A stretch of 64,000 nt of DNA from Kribbella kalugense. GTDB taxonomy: Bacteria > Actinomycetota > Actinomycetes > Propionibacteriales > Kribbellaceae. Positions 52,765 to 60,687 of this stretch are shown one piece after another. The translations under genes were made by a program, and so were the position numbers. Positions within the stretch are counted from its first letter, which is position 1, and each line of letters starts with the position of its first letter. Under the pieces are notes generated by a model. It worked only from the letters and a program-made list of their open reading frames with translations. It did not search any database and was not told the DNA's origin. The stretch is taken from positions 310,001 through 374,000 of the forward strand of contig NZ_SODF01000002.1 of the NCBI RefSeq assembly GCF_004365875.1. The letters run 5' to 3'.

Positions 52765-54510
52765 GTGGTTAGGGCGGCGCCGGCGATCGAACCGGCCCGC
52801 GGACCGGGGCCGTGGGCTCTGTGGACAACTGTGGTGGCGGGTTTCGGCACGCTCGTCGTCTCGATCGCGCTCGCACTGGCAGGCGACGAGCTGGTCCGGC
52901 CGGGACTGCAGGCACTGCTCTTCAACTGGATCACCGTCCCGTACCTGATCAGCGGGACGATCGCGTGGTGGCGCCGGCCTGCGAGCCGGCTCGGTCCGCT
53001 GATGATCGCCACCGGATTCGTGATGGCCCTGACCGCCCTGCAGTGGTCGACCGTGCCCGTGCTGCTCTCCGTCGGTCATCTGCTCGACCTGGTGCCGGCG
53101 GCGATGTTCCTGCACGTGTTCCTCGCGTATCCCACCGGACGCGTGGCCGGACGCCTCCGCCAGGTGGTCGTCGTGGCCGGCTACGCGACGGCCGTCGTAC
53201 TGCAACTCACGAAGATCCTGCTCGGGATCAACCCTGACAGTCTCTTCACCGTCACAACGAAGCCGGTCCTGGCCGGCCGGATCGAGCAGGCCGAGCTGAT
53301 CACGATGAGCGCTCTGCTGCTCGTCGGCGCCGCCCTCCTCCTGGTACGGCGACCATCCGCGATCCGGGTACGTCGTCGGCCGGTCGCGTTGCTCGTGGAC
53401 AGCTTCGGTCTGGCGCTGATCGTGCTCGCGATCCTGTTCGTCGCGGGGCTGCGTGGCTGGTCGCAGATCGAAACGGTTCGGCACGTCACGTTCGCCGTAC
53501 TCGGGCTCGCGCCGGTCGTGTTCCTGCTCGGGCTGCTCGACGCCCGGCTGGCCCGCACCGATGTCGGCGCACTGCTGATGGATCTGCGCGCCGACCCGGC
53601 CGGTGACCTGCGCGAGCCGCTGGCGCGCGCCCTGCACGATCCCTCGTTGACCCTTGCCTTCTGGTTGCCGAAGTACGGCAGCTGGGCGGACTCCGAAGGG
53701 CACGCCGTCACGCTGCCCGGCGGATCCGACGGGCGGGCGACGCGAGTGATCTACCGCGACCACGAACCCGTCGTCGCTCTCGAGTTCGACCGGTCGCTCG
53801 AAGACGAGCACGAGCTGCTGGACGCTGTCGCGGCAGCGGCCGGCATCGCCTTGGAGAACAGCCGCCTGCAGGCGGAGCTACGGGCCCGGCTGCACGAACT
53901 GCAAGGTTCCCGTGCGCGCGTCATCGATGCCGAGCAGCAGGAACGGAAACGGCTCGAACGCAACCTGCACGACGGCGCCCAGCAGCGCCTGGTCGCGCTG
54001 GCCCTGGAAATCGGGCTGCTCGCCGGCCAGTCCGCCGGCGACGCCGACACCAAGGCGCGCCTGATGCAGGCCAAGCAGCAGGTCAGCGCATCGCTGGACG
54101 AACTCCGTGACGTTGCCCGCGGCATCCATCCGGCCGTCCTGACCGGACACGGCCTGGCCGTCGCACTGGAGTCGCTCGCCGCGCAGGCCGCTGTCCCGGT
54201 GACGCTGGAGGTCGTGGCCGACGGAAGGCTGCCCGAACACGTCGAGGTCGCCGCCTACTACGTGGTCAGCGAGAGCCTGACGAACATCGCCAAGCACGCC
54301 CACGCTAGTACGGCGTCCGTCCGGGTCACGCGATCCGCCGGCCGGCTCGTGGTAGAGGTCGTCGACGACGGGGTCGGCGGCGCGGACACCGAACGCGGAT
54401 CGGGTCTGCGCGGACTCGCCGACCGGGTCGAGGCGATCGGCGGGCGGCTCCGGATCTGGAGTCCCGCCGATGGCGGTACCCGGCTCGAGGCGGAGATCCC
54501 ATGCGGGTAG
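52765..54510 (+). CDS. Sensor histidine kinase, NarL-system (HisKA_3) type
   Basis: The 581-residue membrane kinase has about seven helices in residues 20-270, a degenerate GAF-like region with a coiled coil (LLDAVAAAAGIALENSRLQAEL), then the HisKA_3 phosphoacceptor H402 in ERNLHDGAQQRL and the HATPase ATP site VVDDGVGGAD...GSGLRGLADR. It phosphorylates the NarL-type regulator that follows with a 10-nt overlap. The signal is unknown. The GTG at 52765 lacks a well-placed Shine-Dalgarno. Confidence 0.9.
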   Translation: MVRAAPAIEPARGPGPWALWTTVVAGFGTLVVSIALALAGDELVRPGLQALLFNWITVPYLISGTIAWWRRPASRLGPLMIATGFVMALTALQWSTVPVLLSVGHLLDLVPAAMFLHVFLAYPTGRVAGRLRQVVVVAGYATAVVLQLTKILLGINPDSLFTVTTKPVLAGRIEQAELITMSALLLVGAALLLVRRPSAIRVRRRPVALLVDSFGLALIVLAILFVAGLRGWSQIETVRHVTFAVLGLAPVVFLLGLLDARLARTDVGALLMDLRADPAGDLREPLARALHDPSLTLAFWLPKYGSWADSEGHAVTLPGGSDGRATRVIYRDHEPVVALEFDRSLEDEHELLDAVAAAAGIALENSRLQAELRARLHELQGSRARVIDAEQQERKRLERNLHDGAQQRLVALALEIGLLAGQSAGDADTKARLMQAKQQVSASLDELRDVARGIHPAVLTGHGLAVALESLAAQAAVPVTLEVVADGRLPEHVEVAAYYVVSESLTNIAKHAHASTASVRVTRSAGRLVVEVVDDGVGGADTERGSGLRGLADRVEAIGGRLRIWSPADGGTRLEAEIPCG

Positions 54511-55145
54511 CGATCGCGGAGGACAGCGTGCTGCTGCGCGAGGGACTGACCAGGATCCTCGGCGACGCAGGGCTGGACGTGGTCGCGGCGTACGACAACG
54601 CCGACGACCTGCTGCGGTACGTCCGCGGCTTCCCGCCGGAGGTCGCGATCCTCGACATCCGGCTGCCGCCGACCCACAACGACGAAGGGATGCGCGCCGC
54701 CCTGCAGATTCGCGAGCGGCATCCCGGCGTCGGTGTGCTGGTGCTGTCGCAGTACCTCGAGCTCGGTCTGGCGATGCAGCTGCTGTCCGAATCGGCCGAC
54801 GGCGTCGGCTACCTGCTCAAGGACCGGATCAGCGACGTCGAGGACTTCACCGGCGCGGTACGCCGGGTTGCCGCCGGCGGCTCGGCCATCGATCCGAAGA
54901 TCGTCTCCACCTTGCTGCAACGCCGGCGCAGCGATGACCCGCTGGCCGCGCTGACCCCGCGCGAACGGCAGGTGCTCGAACTGATGGCGACCGGCGCCTC
55001 CAACCAGGGCATCGCCGACGACTTGGTCGTCACGTTGCGGGCCGCGGAGAAGTACGTCTCCGGCATCTTCACCAAGCTCGGCATCCCGTCCACGCGCAGC
55101 GAGTCCCGCCGGGTGCTCGCCGTACTGCTGTATCTGCGCGCCTGA
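54501..55145 (+). CDS. NarL/FixJ family response regulator
   Basis: The 214-residue regulator has a receiver domain with acidic pocket E7-D8, phosphoacceptor D52 (ILDIRLPP) and the Lys in YLLKDRI (about 108), and a LuxR-type helix-turn-helix (LTPRERQVLELMATGASNQGIADDLVVTLRAAEKYVS, residues ~150-190). In the recognition helix most relatives read T-V-x-x-H-I; here it is TLRAAEKYV, a mild variation. It is the cognate partner of the kinase upstream. The CPBP and membrane-protein genes 100-200 nt downstream are plausible targets. Confidence 0.92.
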   Translation: MRVAIAEDSVLLREGLTRILGDAGLDVVAAYDNADDLLRYVRGFPPEVAILDIRLPPTHNDEGMRAALQIRERHPGVGVLVLSQYLELGLAMQLLSESADGVGYLLKDRISDVEDFTGAVRRVAAGGSAIDPKIVSTLLQRRRSDDPLAALTPRERQVLELMATGASNQGIADDLVVTLRAAEKYVSGIFTKLGIPSTRSESRRVLAVLLYLRA

Positions 55146-55346
55146 CGGGACACCAGAAACCCGAACCCCGCCTTCACCGGCTGCCCGGTCTGCCGAACGC
55201 GCCCGCCGGCGCGAGTCTCGAGGTAGACCCCTGGAGGCGCCGTGAAGACCCGAATCATCCAGAACCAGCCTGACGACGACGGCACCCCGCCGCCCGCCCG
55301 CGTCGCGGCACCACCTGACAGCCACCCGTCCGCAAGGAGATCCGTC

Positions 55347-56138
55347 ATGTCGTTCGTCCGCAACCACCCGGTGATCAGCTTCTTCGTCCTGGCCTACGCG
55401 CTCACCTGGGCAACGCTGCCGTTCGGCAGCTTCTTCGCCCCGGGCGCCCTGCTCGCTGCTCTCATCATCGCCTTCCTGAACGACGGCCTCGCCGGTCTCC
55501 GGGCCATCGGCGCCCGGCTGATCCGCTGGCGGGTCCGCTGGGTCTGGTACGTCGTCGCGGTCGCCGTACCGCTCCTCGTCCACTTCGTGACGATCGGGAT
55601 CAACCAGGCGATGGGCGCACCGTCACCCAACTCCGGGCAGTTCGCGCCGTGGTACGGGCTGGCCCTCGTCATCGGCATGAACATGGTCGACCCGATGGGT
55701 GGCCCGTTCAGCGAGGAGCCGAGTTTCCGCGGCTTCGCACAGTCGAAGCTCCAGACGACCCGCACTCCGCTCGCCGCTACCGCACTGATGGCCGTGGCGG
55801 TCGCCGGCTGGCATCTGCCGCTGTTCCTGATCTCGTCCTACGGCCTCCAGCCCTACGAAGCCGTGACCACCGTCGCCGTCACCTTCTGGTACGGGTGGCT
55901 GTTCGATCACGCGGCCGGCAGCGTGCTCATCACCCTGATCGCCCACGCCACCGAAGGCAGCATCAACACCAGCGACCTCTGGCCCACCGGCCCCGACCTG
56001 ACCCGCGAGACCTGGCTGTACGTCGTCGTCTGGTCCGCAGTCGCCATCACGTTGCTCATCGCCAGCCACCGCTTCTGGACCCGCCCTGCACCAATCAGCG
56101 CCACCTCCCCCGCCCCCACACCGGAGCGTGTCTCATGA
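55347..56138 (+). CDS. CPBP family intramembrane metalloprotease
   Basis: The 263-residue membrane protein has about seven helices and the CPBP (CAAX-protease/bacteriocin-processing) motifs: SEEPSFRGF (E123, E124, R128), H156 in GWHLPLF and H200 in IAHATEGS. In many members the last motif has Asn after the His, so the T-E-G there is a variation. Roles include immunity to self-made peptides or processing of prenylated proteins. I chose the ATG at 55347 (AAGGAG, 7-nt spacing); a GTG at 55242 would add 35 hydrophilic residues. Confidence 0.82.
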   Translation: MSFVRNHPVISFFVLAYALTWATLPFGSFFAPGALLAALIIAFLNDGLAGLRAIGARLIRWRVRWVWYVVAVAVPLLVHFVTIGINQAMGAPSPNSGQFAPWYGLALVIGMNMVDPMGGPFSEEPSFRGFAQSKLQTTRTPLAATALMAVAVAGWHLPLFLISSYGLQPYEAVTTVAVTFWYGWLFDHAAGSVLITLIAHATEGSINTSDLWPTGPDLTRETWLYVVVWSAVAITLLIASHRFWTRPAPISATSPAPTPERVS

Positions 56139-56860
56139 CCACCACGCCACTCGCCCCCGCACCACCGGTACGTCGCTCCTGGAGCGGCTGGCGCACCCTG
56201 CTGGTCGTCGTGGGTGCCACGTTCGCAATGGTCAGCGTCGTCCTGTTCGCTGTCGGCGGCGTCGGCCTCTGGGCCCAGCACCAGCGCGACGACCACGGAT
56301 ACTTCACCGCCGGACCAGAGCATCTCACCACCAGCACCTACGCGCTGTCGGCTCCGTCGCTCGACATCGGCGGTACTGGACCGGACGCGCTCTACACCGA
56401 CGATTTCCTCGGTGATGTCCGCGTCGACTTCGAGTCGAAGACGCCCGGTACGACGGTGTTCGTCGGCATCGGTCCGGCGGCCGACGTCGCGGCGTACCTG
56501 AACGGCGTCGGCCACGACGAGGTCGCGGACTTCGACGTCGATCCCTTCAAGCTCTCCACCACGTCCCAGGCCGGTGACGAGCCGTCCGCCGCTCCCGCTA
56601 CTCAGTCCTTCTGGGTCGCGTCCGCCACCGGCGCCGGACTCAGCACCCTGACCTGGCCCGCCACCGGCGGCGACTGGTCCGTGGTGATCATGAACGCCGA
56701 CGGCTCGCGGAACGTCGCTGTCGACCTGAGCGTCGGCGGCACCCTGCCGGTGGTCGAGGGCATCACGATCGGCGCGCTCGTCGGAGCTGTCCTGCTGCTG
56801 ATCATCGGGACCGCCTTGATCGTCCCGACCGTCGTCACCCGGCGACGCGCTGATCGCTGA
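56135..56860 (+). CDS. Membrane-anchored protein, unknown function
   Basis: The 241-residue protein has one helix near the N-terminus (about 22-45), an extracytoplasmic beta-rich domain and a C-terminal helix (about 208-232) ending in basic RRRADR. I recognise no named family; the layout resembles small DUF4389-like or sensor-accessory proteins. It overlaps the CPBP gene by 4 nt (ATGA), so the two are co-translated, downstream of the two-component system. A joint role in envelope stress or peptide immunity is inference. Confidence 0.75.
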   Translation: MTTTPLAPAPPVRRSWSGWRTLLVVVGATFAMVSVVLFAVGGVGLWAQHQRDDHGYFTAGPEHLTTSTYALSAPSLDIGGTGPDALYTDDFLGDVRVDFESKTPGTTVFVGIGPAADVAAYLNGVGHDEVADFDVDPFKLSTTSQAGDEPSAAPATQSFWVASATGAGLSTLTWPATGGDWSVVIMNADGSRNVAVDLSVGGTLPVVEGITIGALVGAVLLLIIGTALIVPTVVTRRRADR

Positions 56861-56881
56861 GCAAGGGTTACCTAACTTGCT

Positions 56882-56895
56882 TAGGGTTGGGCGCA
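56882..56895 (+). promoter_or_regulatory. Leaderless promoter of the P450 gene
   Basis: TAGGGT (56882-56887) ends 7 nt before the ATG at 56895, so transcription should begin at the start codon. An inverted CCTAA/TTAGG pair (56871-56885) overlaps the -10. Confidence 0.55.
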
Positions 56896-58085
56896 TGGTG
56901 CTGCAGATTCCGTTCGAGGATGCGTTTCGGTTTGATCCGTCGCCGACGTTCGCGGAGCTCCGGGAGAACGAGCCGGTGGCGCGGGTGCGGACTCTCGCGG
57001 GCGCCGAGGTCTGGCTGGTGACGCGGTACGACGACGTGAAACTGGTGCTCGCGGATCCGCGGTTCTCGCGGGCCGCGGTGGTGAAGCAGGGCGCGCCGCG
57101 GGTGGCGCTGGCCAAGCCGATGCCGAACAGCCTGACCACGACGGACCCGCCGGAACACACCCGGCTCCGACGATTGGTCGTACCAACGTTCGCGCACCGG
57201 AAGATCGAGCGGACCCGGCCGTGGGTCGCGGAGCTGTCCGCGCAATTGGCCGAGGACGTCGCCCGCGCCGGTGACGGTGCCGACATCCGGCAGCTGGTCG
57301 CGCTGCCGCTGCCGATCCAGGTGATCTGCCAGCTGCTCGGCGTACCGTATGCGGACCGCGCGCAGTTCCGGGAGTGGACCGAGCTCGGGTACAGCATGAA
57401 GATGGCCGAGAAGGATCTGGTCGAGGACGCGATGACCAACCTGACGGCGTACATCGAGGACCTGGTCAACAAGAAGCTGGCGAACACCTCGGGCCCCGCG
57501 GAGGATCTCCTCGACGAGCTGGTGCGCGCTCGCGAGGAAGGCGACCGGCTCAGTCAGGAGGAGCTGATCGCGTTTGGCGTGAACCTCCTGGTCGCCGGTC
57601 ACGAGACGTCGGCGAACCAGATCTCGAGCTGTGTCGCGACGCTGCTCCGCTGGCCGGAGAACTGGACCCAACTCGTCGAGGAGCCGGAGTTGGTGCCGTC
57701 GGCAATCGAGGAGCTGCTGCGCTTCAACCGGTTCAGCGAGGTCGGTCAGCTCCGGGTCGCGGTCGAGGACCTCGAGCTGCACGGCGTACAGATCAAGGCC
57801 GGCGAAGGCGTGATGGCCGCGCTCAACTCGGCCAACCGGGATCCGCGCGCGTACGACGCTCCCGACGAGCTGCGGGTGGATCGGCCGGACAACAAGCATC
57901 TGTCGTTCGGCTTCGGGCCGCACTTCTGCCTCGGCGCACAGCTGGCGCGGATCGAGCTGCAGGAGTCGTTGCTGGCGCTGGTACGCCGCTTCCCGCGGAT
58001 GAGCCTGGCGAAGCCCGCCGAGGACCTCGAGTGGCGACGAGTCCTGGTGAGCGGTCTCGCAGAACTGCCGGTGAACCTCGATTGA
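56895..58085 (+). CDS. Cytochrome P450
   Basis: The 396-residue soluble bacterial P450 has the heme loop FGFGPHFCLG with ligand C345, the I-helix LLVAGHETSAN with the oxygen-activating Thr, the K-helix ExxR in IEELLRF, and TTTDPPEHTRLRRLV (C-helix) near 75-90. No ferredoxin or reductase gene is adjacent, so electrons must come from elsewhere. The substrate is unknown; the CYP107-like layout often goes with macrolide or steroid hydroxylation. The start at 56895 fits the leaderless promoter; a TTG at 56877 is less likely. Confidence 0.92.
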   Translation: MVLQIPFEDAFRFDPSPTFAELRENEPVARVRTLAGAEVWLVTRYDDVKLVLADPRFSRAAVVKQGAPRVALAKPMPNSLTTTDPPEHTRLRRLVVPTFAHRKIERTRPWVAELSAQLAEDVARAGDGADIRQLVALPLPIQVICQLLGVPYADRAQFREWTELGYSMKMAEKDLVEDAMTNLTAYIEDLVNKKLANTSGPAEDLLDELVRAREEGDRLSQEELIAFGVNLLVAGHETSANQISSCVATLLRWPENWTQLVEEPELVPSAIEELLRFNRFSEVGQLRVAVEDLELHGVQIKAGEGVMAALNSANRDPRAYDAPDELRVDRPDNKHLSFGFGPHFCLGAQLARIELQESLLALVRRFPRMSLAKPAEDLEWRRVLVSGLAELPVNLD

Positions 58086-58103
58086 GGTCCACCGGCAGGT
58101 CGG

Positions 58104-59507
58104 CTAGTTCTGCGAGGCGAACACGACTCCGTGCTCGGTCTCGTACTGCTCGATGAAGCGCGCGGCCATCGGCTCGCTCGACGCGATCGCGTCGGCCAGC
58201 GTCTTCGCCGTGCGCTCATGACCGGCCGGCCAGTCGGACAGCAGCGCGTACGCGCGCATCCGCTTCTTCTCGAGCACGGTCGGCTCCGGCTGCTCCTCCA
58301 CCACCACCGGCTTCGGGTCGGGCAACACGGGCTCGACCTTCGGCGTGGTGATCAGCGCCGGCGGCTGCGGGTCGGCCGGTCCGGCGAACGGCGACGGCGG
58401 CTTGGGCTTCTCCACCGTCGGCTCGGCCTTCGGCTGCGGCGCGAACGGCTTGAGCTTGCCGGACGCACCGTTGGTGCCAGAGCTGCCGTTGGTGGCGGAG
58501 CTGCCGTTGACGACATGCTGCGGCTCGCCGGCGTCCTCGACCACGACCGCCTCGGCGACCGACTCGTCGCCTTCCGGCGGCTGGTCGACGATGGCCATCA
58601 GCTCGCCGGTCCAGGCGTCCTCGTCGCGCAGCGACACGCCTGAGTTGTCCACCCGCCGTGGCTGCCCGCCTTCGAGCACCCAGACAGCGGCCGGCACGCC
58701 CGCACCCTCTTCGGGCTCCGGCGGCGGCGAGATCGCCTTGGTCAGCTTGTTGGTGATGACCTCGTAGTTGATCCGCTCCTCGAGCATCCCGGCCAGCCGG
58801 TCCGGGTCGTACGTCGTCTCGGCGATCTTCGCCAGCCGCTCGTCCTGGTGCTCGGACCGGATGTACTCCGCGACCGTCCCGGCGATCGCCTCGCGGCGAC
58901 TCCGGTTCCGGATCTGGTGGTGCGCCGCGCGCAGGCTCTCGTACAGGCCGTAGCCGTGCTCGATCGCCAGCGAACGCGCCAGCCAGGTCACCCGCGGCTC
59001 GCGGGCCCACTGCACGACGCCGTACACCGGACCGGTCTCGCGCATCTGCCCGGCGCGGCGCAGCGCGTCGCGACGGCGGGCCGAGCTGTGGATCAGCCAG
59101 AGCACGTAGGCGAACGCGGACAGGCCGCCGAAGCCGAAGGCGAGGAAGCGCTCCTCCGGCCGCCAGTGGCCGACCACGTTGAAGACGACCGCGACGAGTG
59201 CCGCGAAGAACGACATCGCGCGATAGGCGTAGGCCTGCTCGCCCTTGCGCCGGCGGAGGTCGGCCAGGGCCGCGGTGGCGACGCCACCGAGCTCGAGCAC
59301 TGCGACCGCGGGCGTGACGAGGACGATCTTCAGCAACTGCGAGAAGCCACTGTCAGGCCAGGGGATGTGGGTCACGCCGGCCCAGACCTGGCCGACCAGC
59401 GCCGCGGCAGCCGCGGTCGCGTAGAAAGCGTAGGCGACTTTGTCCGCACCAGTAAGAGGTACGTTGACCAGTTCGCCAGTACTGGATGTGCTGGTGTTCT
59501 CCTGCAA
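58104..59507 (-). CDS. DUF2637-like membrane protein with C-terminal helix-turn-helix-like domain
   Basis: The 467-residue protein has an N-terminal region with four to five helices (about 20-170), including VLELGGVATAALADLRRRKG and FFAALVAVVFNVVGHW, which resembles DUF2637/Spd-type proteins often found on actinobacterial conjugative elements and chromosomes. A charged central part (about 190-300) is followed by a Pro/Glu-rich linker (about 320-410) and a helical end (KRMRAYALLSDWPAG, TAKTLADAIASSEPMAARFI) like a winged helix. I chose the TTG at 59507 (AGGAG, 8-nt spacing). No transfer genes lie nearby. Function unknown. Confidence 0.65.
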   Translation of the reverse strand: MQENTSTSSTGELVNVPLTGADKVAYAFYATAAAAALVGQVWAGVTHIPWPDSGFSQLLKIVLVTPAVAVLELGGVATAALADLRRRKGEQAYAYRAMSFFAALVAVVFNVVGHWRPEERFLAFGFGGLSAFAYVLWLIHSSARRRDALRRAGQMRETGPVYGVVQWAREPRVTWLARSLAIEHGYGLYESLRAAHHQIRNRSRREAIAGTVAEYIRSEHQDERLAKIAETTYDPDRLAGMLEERINYEVITNKLTKAISPPPEPEEGAGVPAAVWVLEGGQPRRVDNSGVSLRDEDAWTGELMAIVDQPPEGDESVAEAVVVEDAGEPQHVVNGSSATNGSSGTNGASGKLKPFAPQPKAEPTVEKPKPPSPFAGPADPQPPALITTPKVEPVLPDPKPVVVEEQPEPTVLEKKRMRAYALLSDWPAGHERTAKTLADAIASSEPMAARFIEQYETEHGVVFASQN

Positions 59508-59598
59508 GACGTGCACTCCTGACCGGTTTGGGCTCTCCGGCAGTTCGTCGGGTGGGTGGTACGGCGGCCCCCATATAGCGCGCTGCACGAGGCTACCG

Positions 59599-59634
59599 GT
59601 TTCCGGCCCCGATCGGGGAGGCGAATCCGGAAAC
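59599..59634. promoter_or_regulatory. Nested palindromes between DUF2637-like and APH-like genes
   Basis: GTTTCCGG (59599-59606) and CCGGAAAC (59627-59634) flank the 12-bp perfect palindrome CCCCGATCGGGG (59607-59618). It is centred in a 195-bp divergent promoter region, so it may control both genes. Confidence 0.55.
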
Positions 59635-59689
59635 GTCTCGAACCTCCCCACTCTTACCACGGTTCTAACCTGGGAATTCAAACGACCCA

Positions 59690-59702
59690 TAGGCTCGGGT
59701 CC
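59690..59702 (+). promoter_or_regulatory. Leaderless promoter of the APH-like gene
   Basis: TAGGCT (59690-59695) ends 7 nt before the GTG at 59703; no Shine-Dalgarno is present. Confidence 0.6.
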
Positions 59703-60623
59703 GTGATCCCGACCGTCCGCTCCCTCCCCGACCCCGCTGCGCTGGCCGGCTGGCTCGGCCCGCGCTACGGCCTGAGCTTCACCAGTTGCACCCTGCTCCG
59801 CTCACTGGTGAACGACGTCTACGTACTGTCGACCGACGAGTCTCGATATGTCCTCAAGCTCTATCGGTACGACGGACGCCGACCGGACGAAATCCGTTGG
59901 GAGACAGGGCTTTCGGCCCATCTCGGTGCGGCCGGCGTACTCGTCCCGCCTGTGCGTGAGTTGCTCGATGGAGACACCGTCGGGCTGCTCGAATCACCCG
60001 AAGGACCCCGCACGTTCACCCTCTCGTCGTACGTCGAGGGGACCAAGCCGCGGCCGCCGTTCACCGACTCGATGTACGCCGAGTTCGGCGAGCGACTCGC
60101 TGCCTTTCACGATGCCGCCGACAACTACACGTCGACGTACTTCCGGCCGCCGGCCGACCTCGTGCACCGGCTCGACGAACCGCTCGAAGAAATCCTCGCT
60201 GTCGACAACGCGGAGGAAAACCTGCTCCGATCCCTTGCGGAAGCTGTACGGAACAACGTCGCGCAGTACTCAAAGGCAGGAACCTGCCACGGCGACGTCT
60301 CGATGGACAATGTCTTGTTGACGGAACAGGGACTCCTCCTTCTCGATTTCGATCTCGCCGCCGTCGGCCCGTTGGCCTCGGACTTCGCCGGCGTCGCGAC
60401 GACAGTGCACTGGGATGCGTTCAAGGCCGGCTACCGGATCCGCCGGCCGATCACGGCCGAGGACGAGGCGGCGATCCCGTACCTGCAGGTCGTCGGCAGC
60501 ATCTTCAACCTGCGGTTCCATCTGGTCGACAAGCCGCAGTGGCGTGGCGCCGAGTCGCGCGACGAGGGCTGGGCCGCGGCGGAGCTCGATCGGCTGCGGG
60601 CGGCGGCCGACGTACTGCTCTGA
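59703..60623 (+). CDS. APH-like (aminoglycoside phosphotransferase family) kinase
   Basis: The 306-residue small-molecule or protein kinase-like fold has the ATP-binding Lys in YVLKLYRYDG, the catalytic loop CHGDVSMDNVLL (H196, D198, N203) and the metal-binding LLLDFDLA. These are the Brenner and DFD motifs of the APH/choline-kinase family. The substrate could be an aminoglycoside, homoserine-like metabolite or sugar; nothing nearby decides. The start is the leaderless GTG. It reads towards the orphan histidine kinase 64 nt downstream. Confidence 0.85.
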   Translation: MIPTVRSLPDPAALAGWLGPRYGLSFTSCTLLRSLVNDVYVLSTDESRYVLKLYRYDGRRPDEIRWETGLSAHLGAAGVLVPPVRELLDGDTVGLLESPEGPRTFTLSSYVEGTKPRPPFTDSMYAEFGERLAAFHDAADNYTSTYFRPPADLVHRLDEPLEEILAVDNAEENLLRSLAEAVRNNVAQYSKAGTCHGDVSMDNVLLTEQGLLLLDFDLAAVGPLASDFAGVATTVHWDAFKAGYRIRRPITAEDEAAIPYLQVVGSIFNLRFHLVDKPQWRGAESRDEGWAAAELDRLRAAADVLL

Positions 60624-60629
60624 ACTTCA

Positions 60630-60647
60630 CAGCAAGGTGCCAGGAAA
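60630..60647 (+). promoter_or_regulatory. Direct repeats before the orphan kinase
   Basis: CAGCAAG (60630-60636) and CAGGAAA (60641-60647) lie 11 bp apart, one helix turn, as OmpR/PhoB-type response regulators usually bind. The kinase ATG follows at 60688. Confidence 0.45.
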
Positions 60648-60687
60648 CGCCAAGCGGCTCTGAGGGCTGGCCGCACATCCTGAAGGC

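Noticed and set aside
51316..53811. Long minus-strand open frame (831 codons) opposite the aldose epimerase and kinase
   Set aside because: It runs opposite two genes with clear catalytic motifs and has no recognisable domain; it is a shadow.
56871..56885. IdeR/DtxR iron box at the P450 promoter
   Set aside because: CCTAA-n5-TTAGG is inverted in the wrong sense relative to the TTAGG...CCTAA consensus and too short to accept.
58104..59507. Integrated conjugative element suggested by the DUF2637-like protein
   Set aside because: No integrase, relaxase, Rep or Tra genes, att repeats or tRNA target are nearby.
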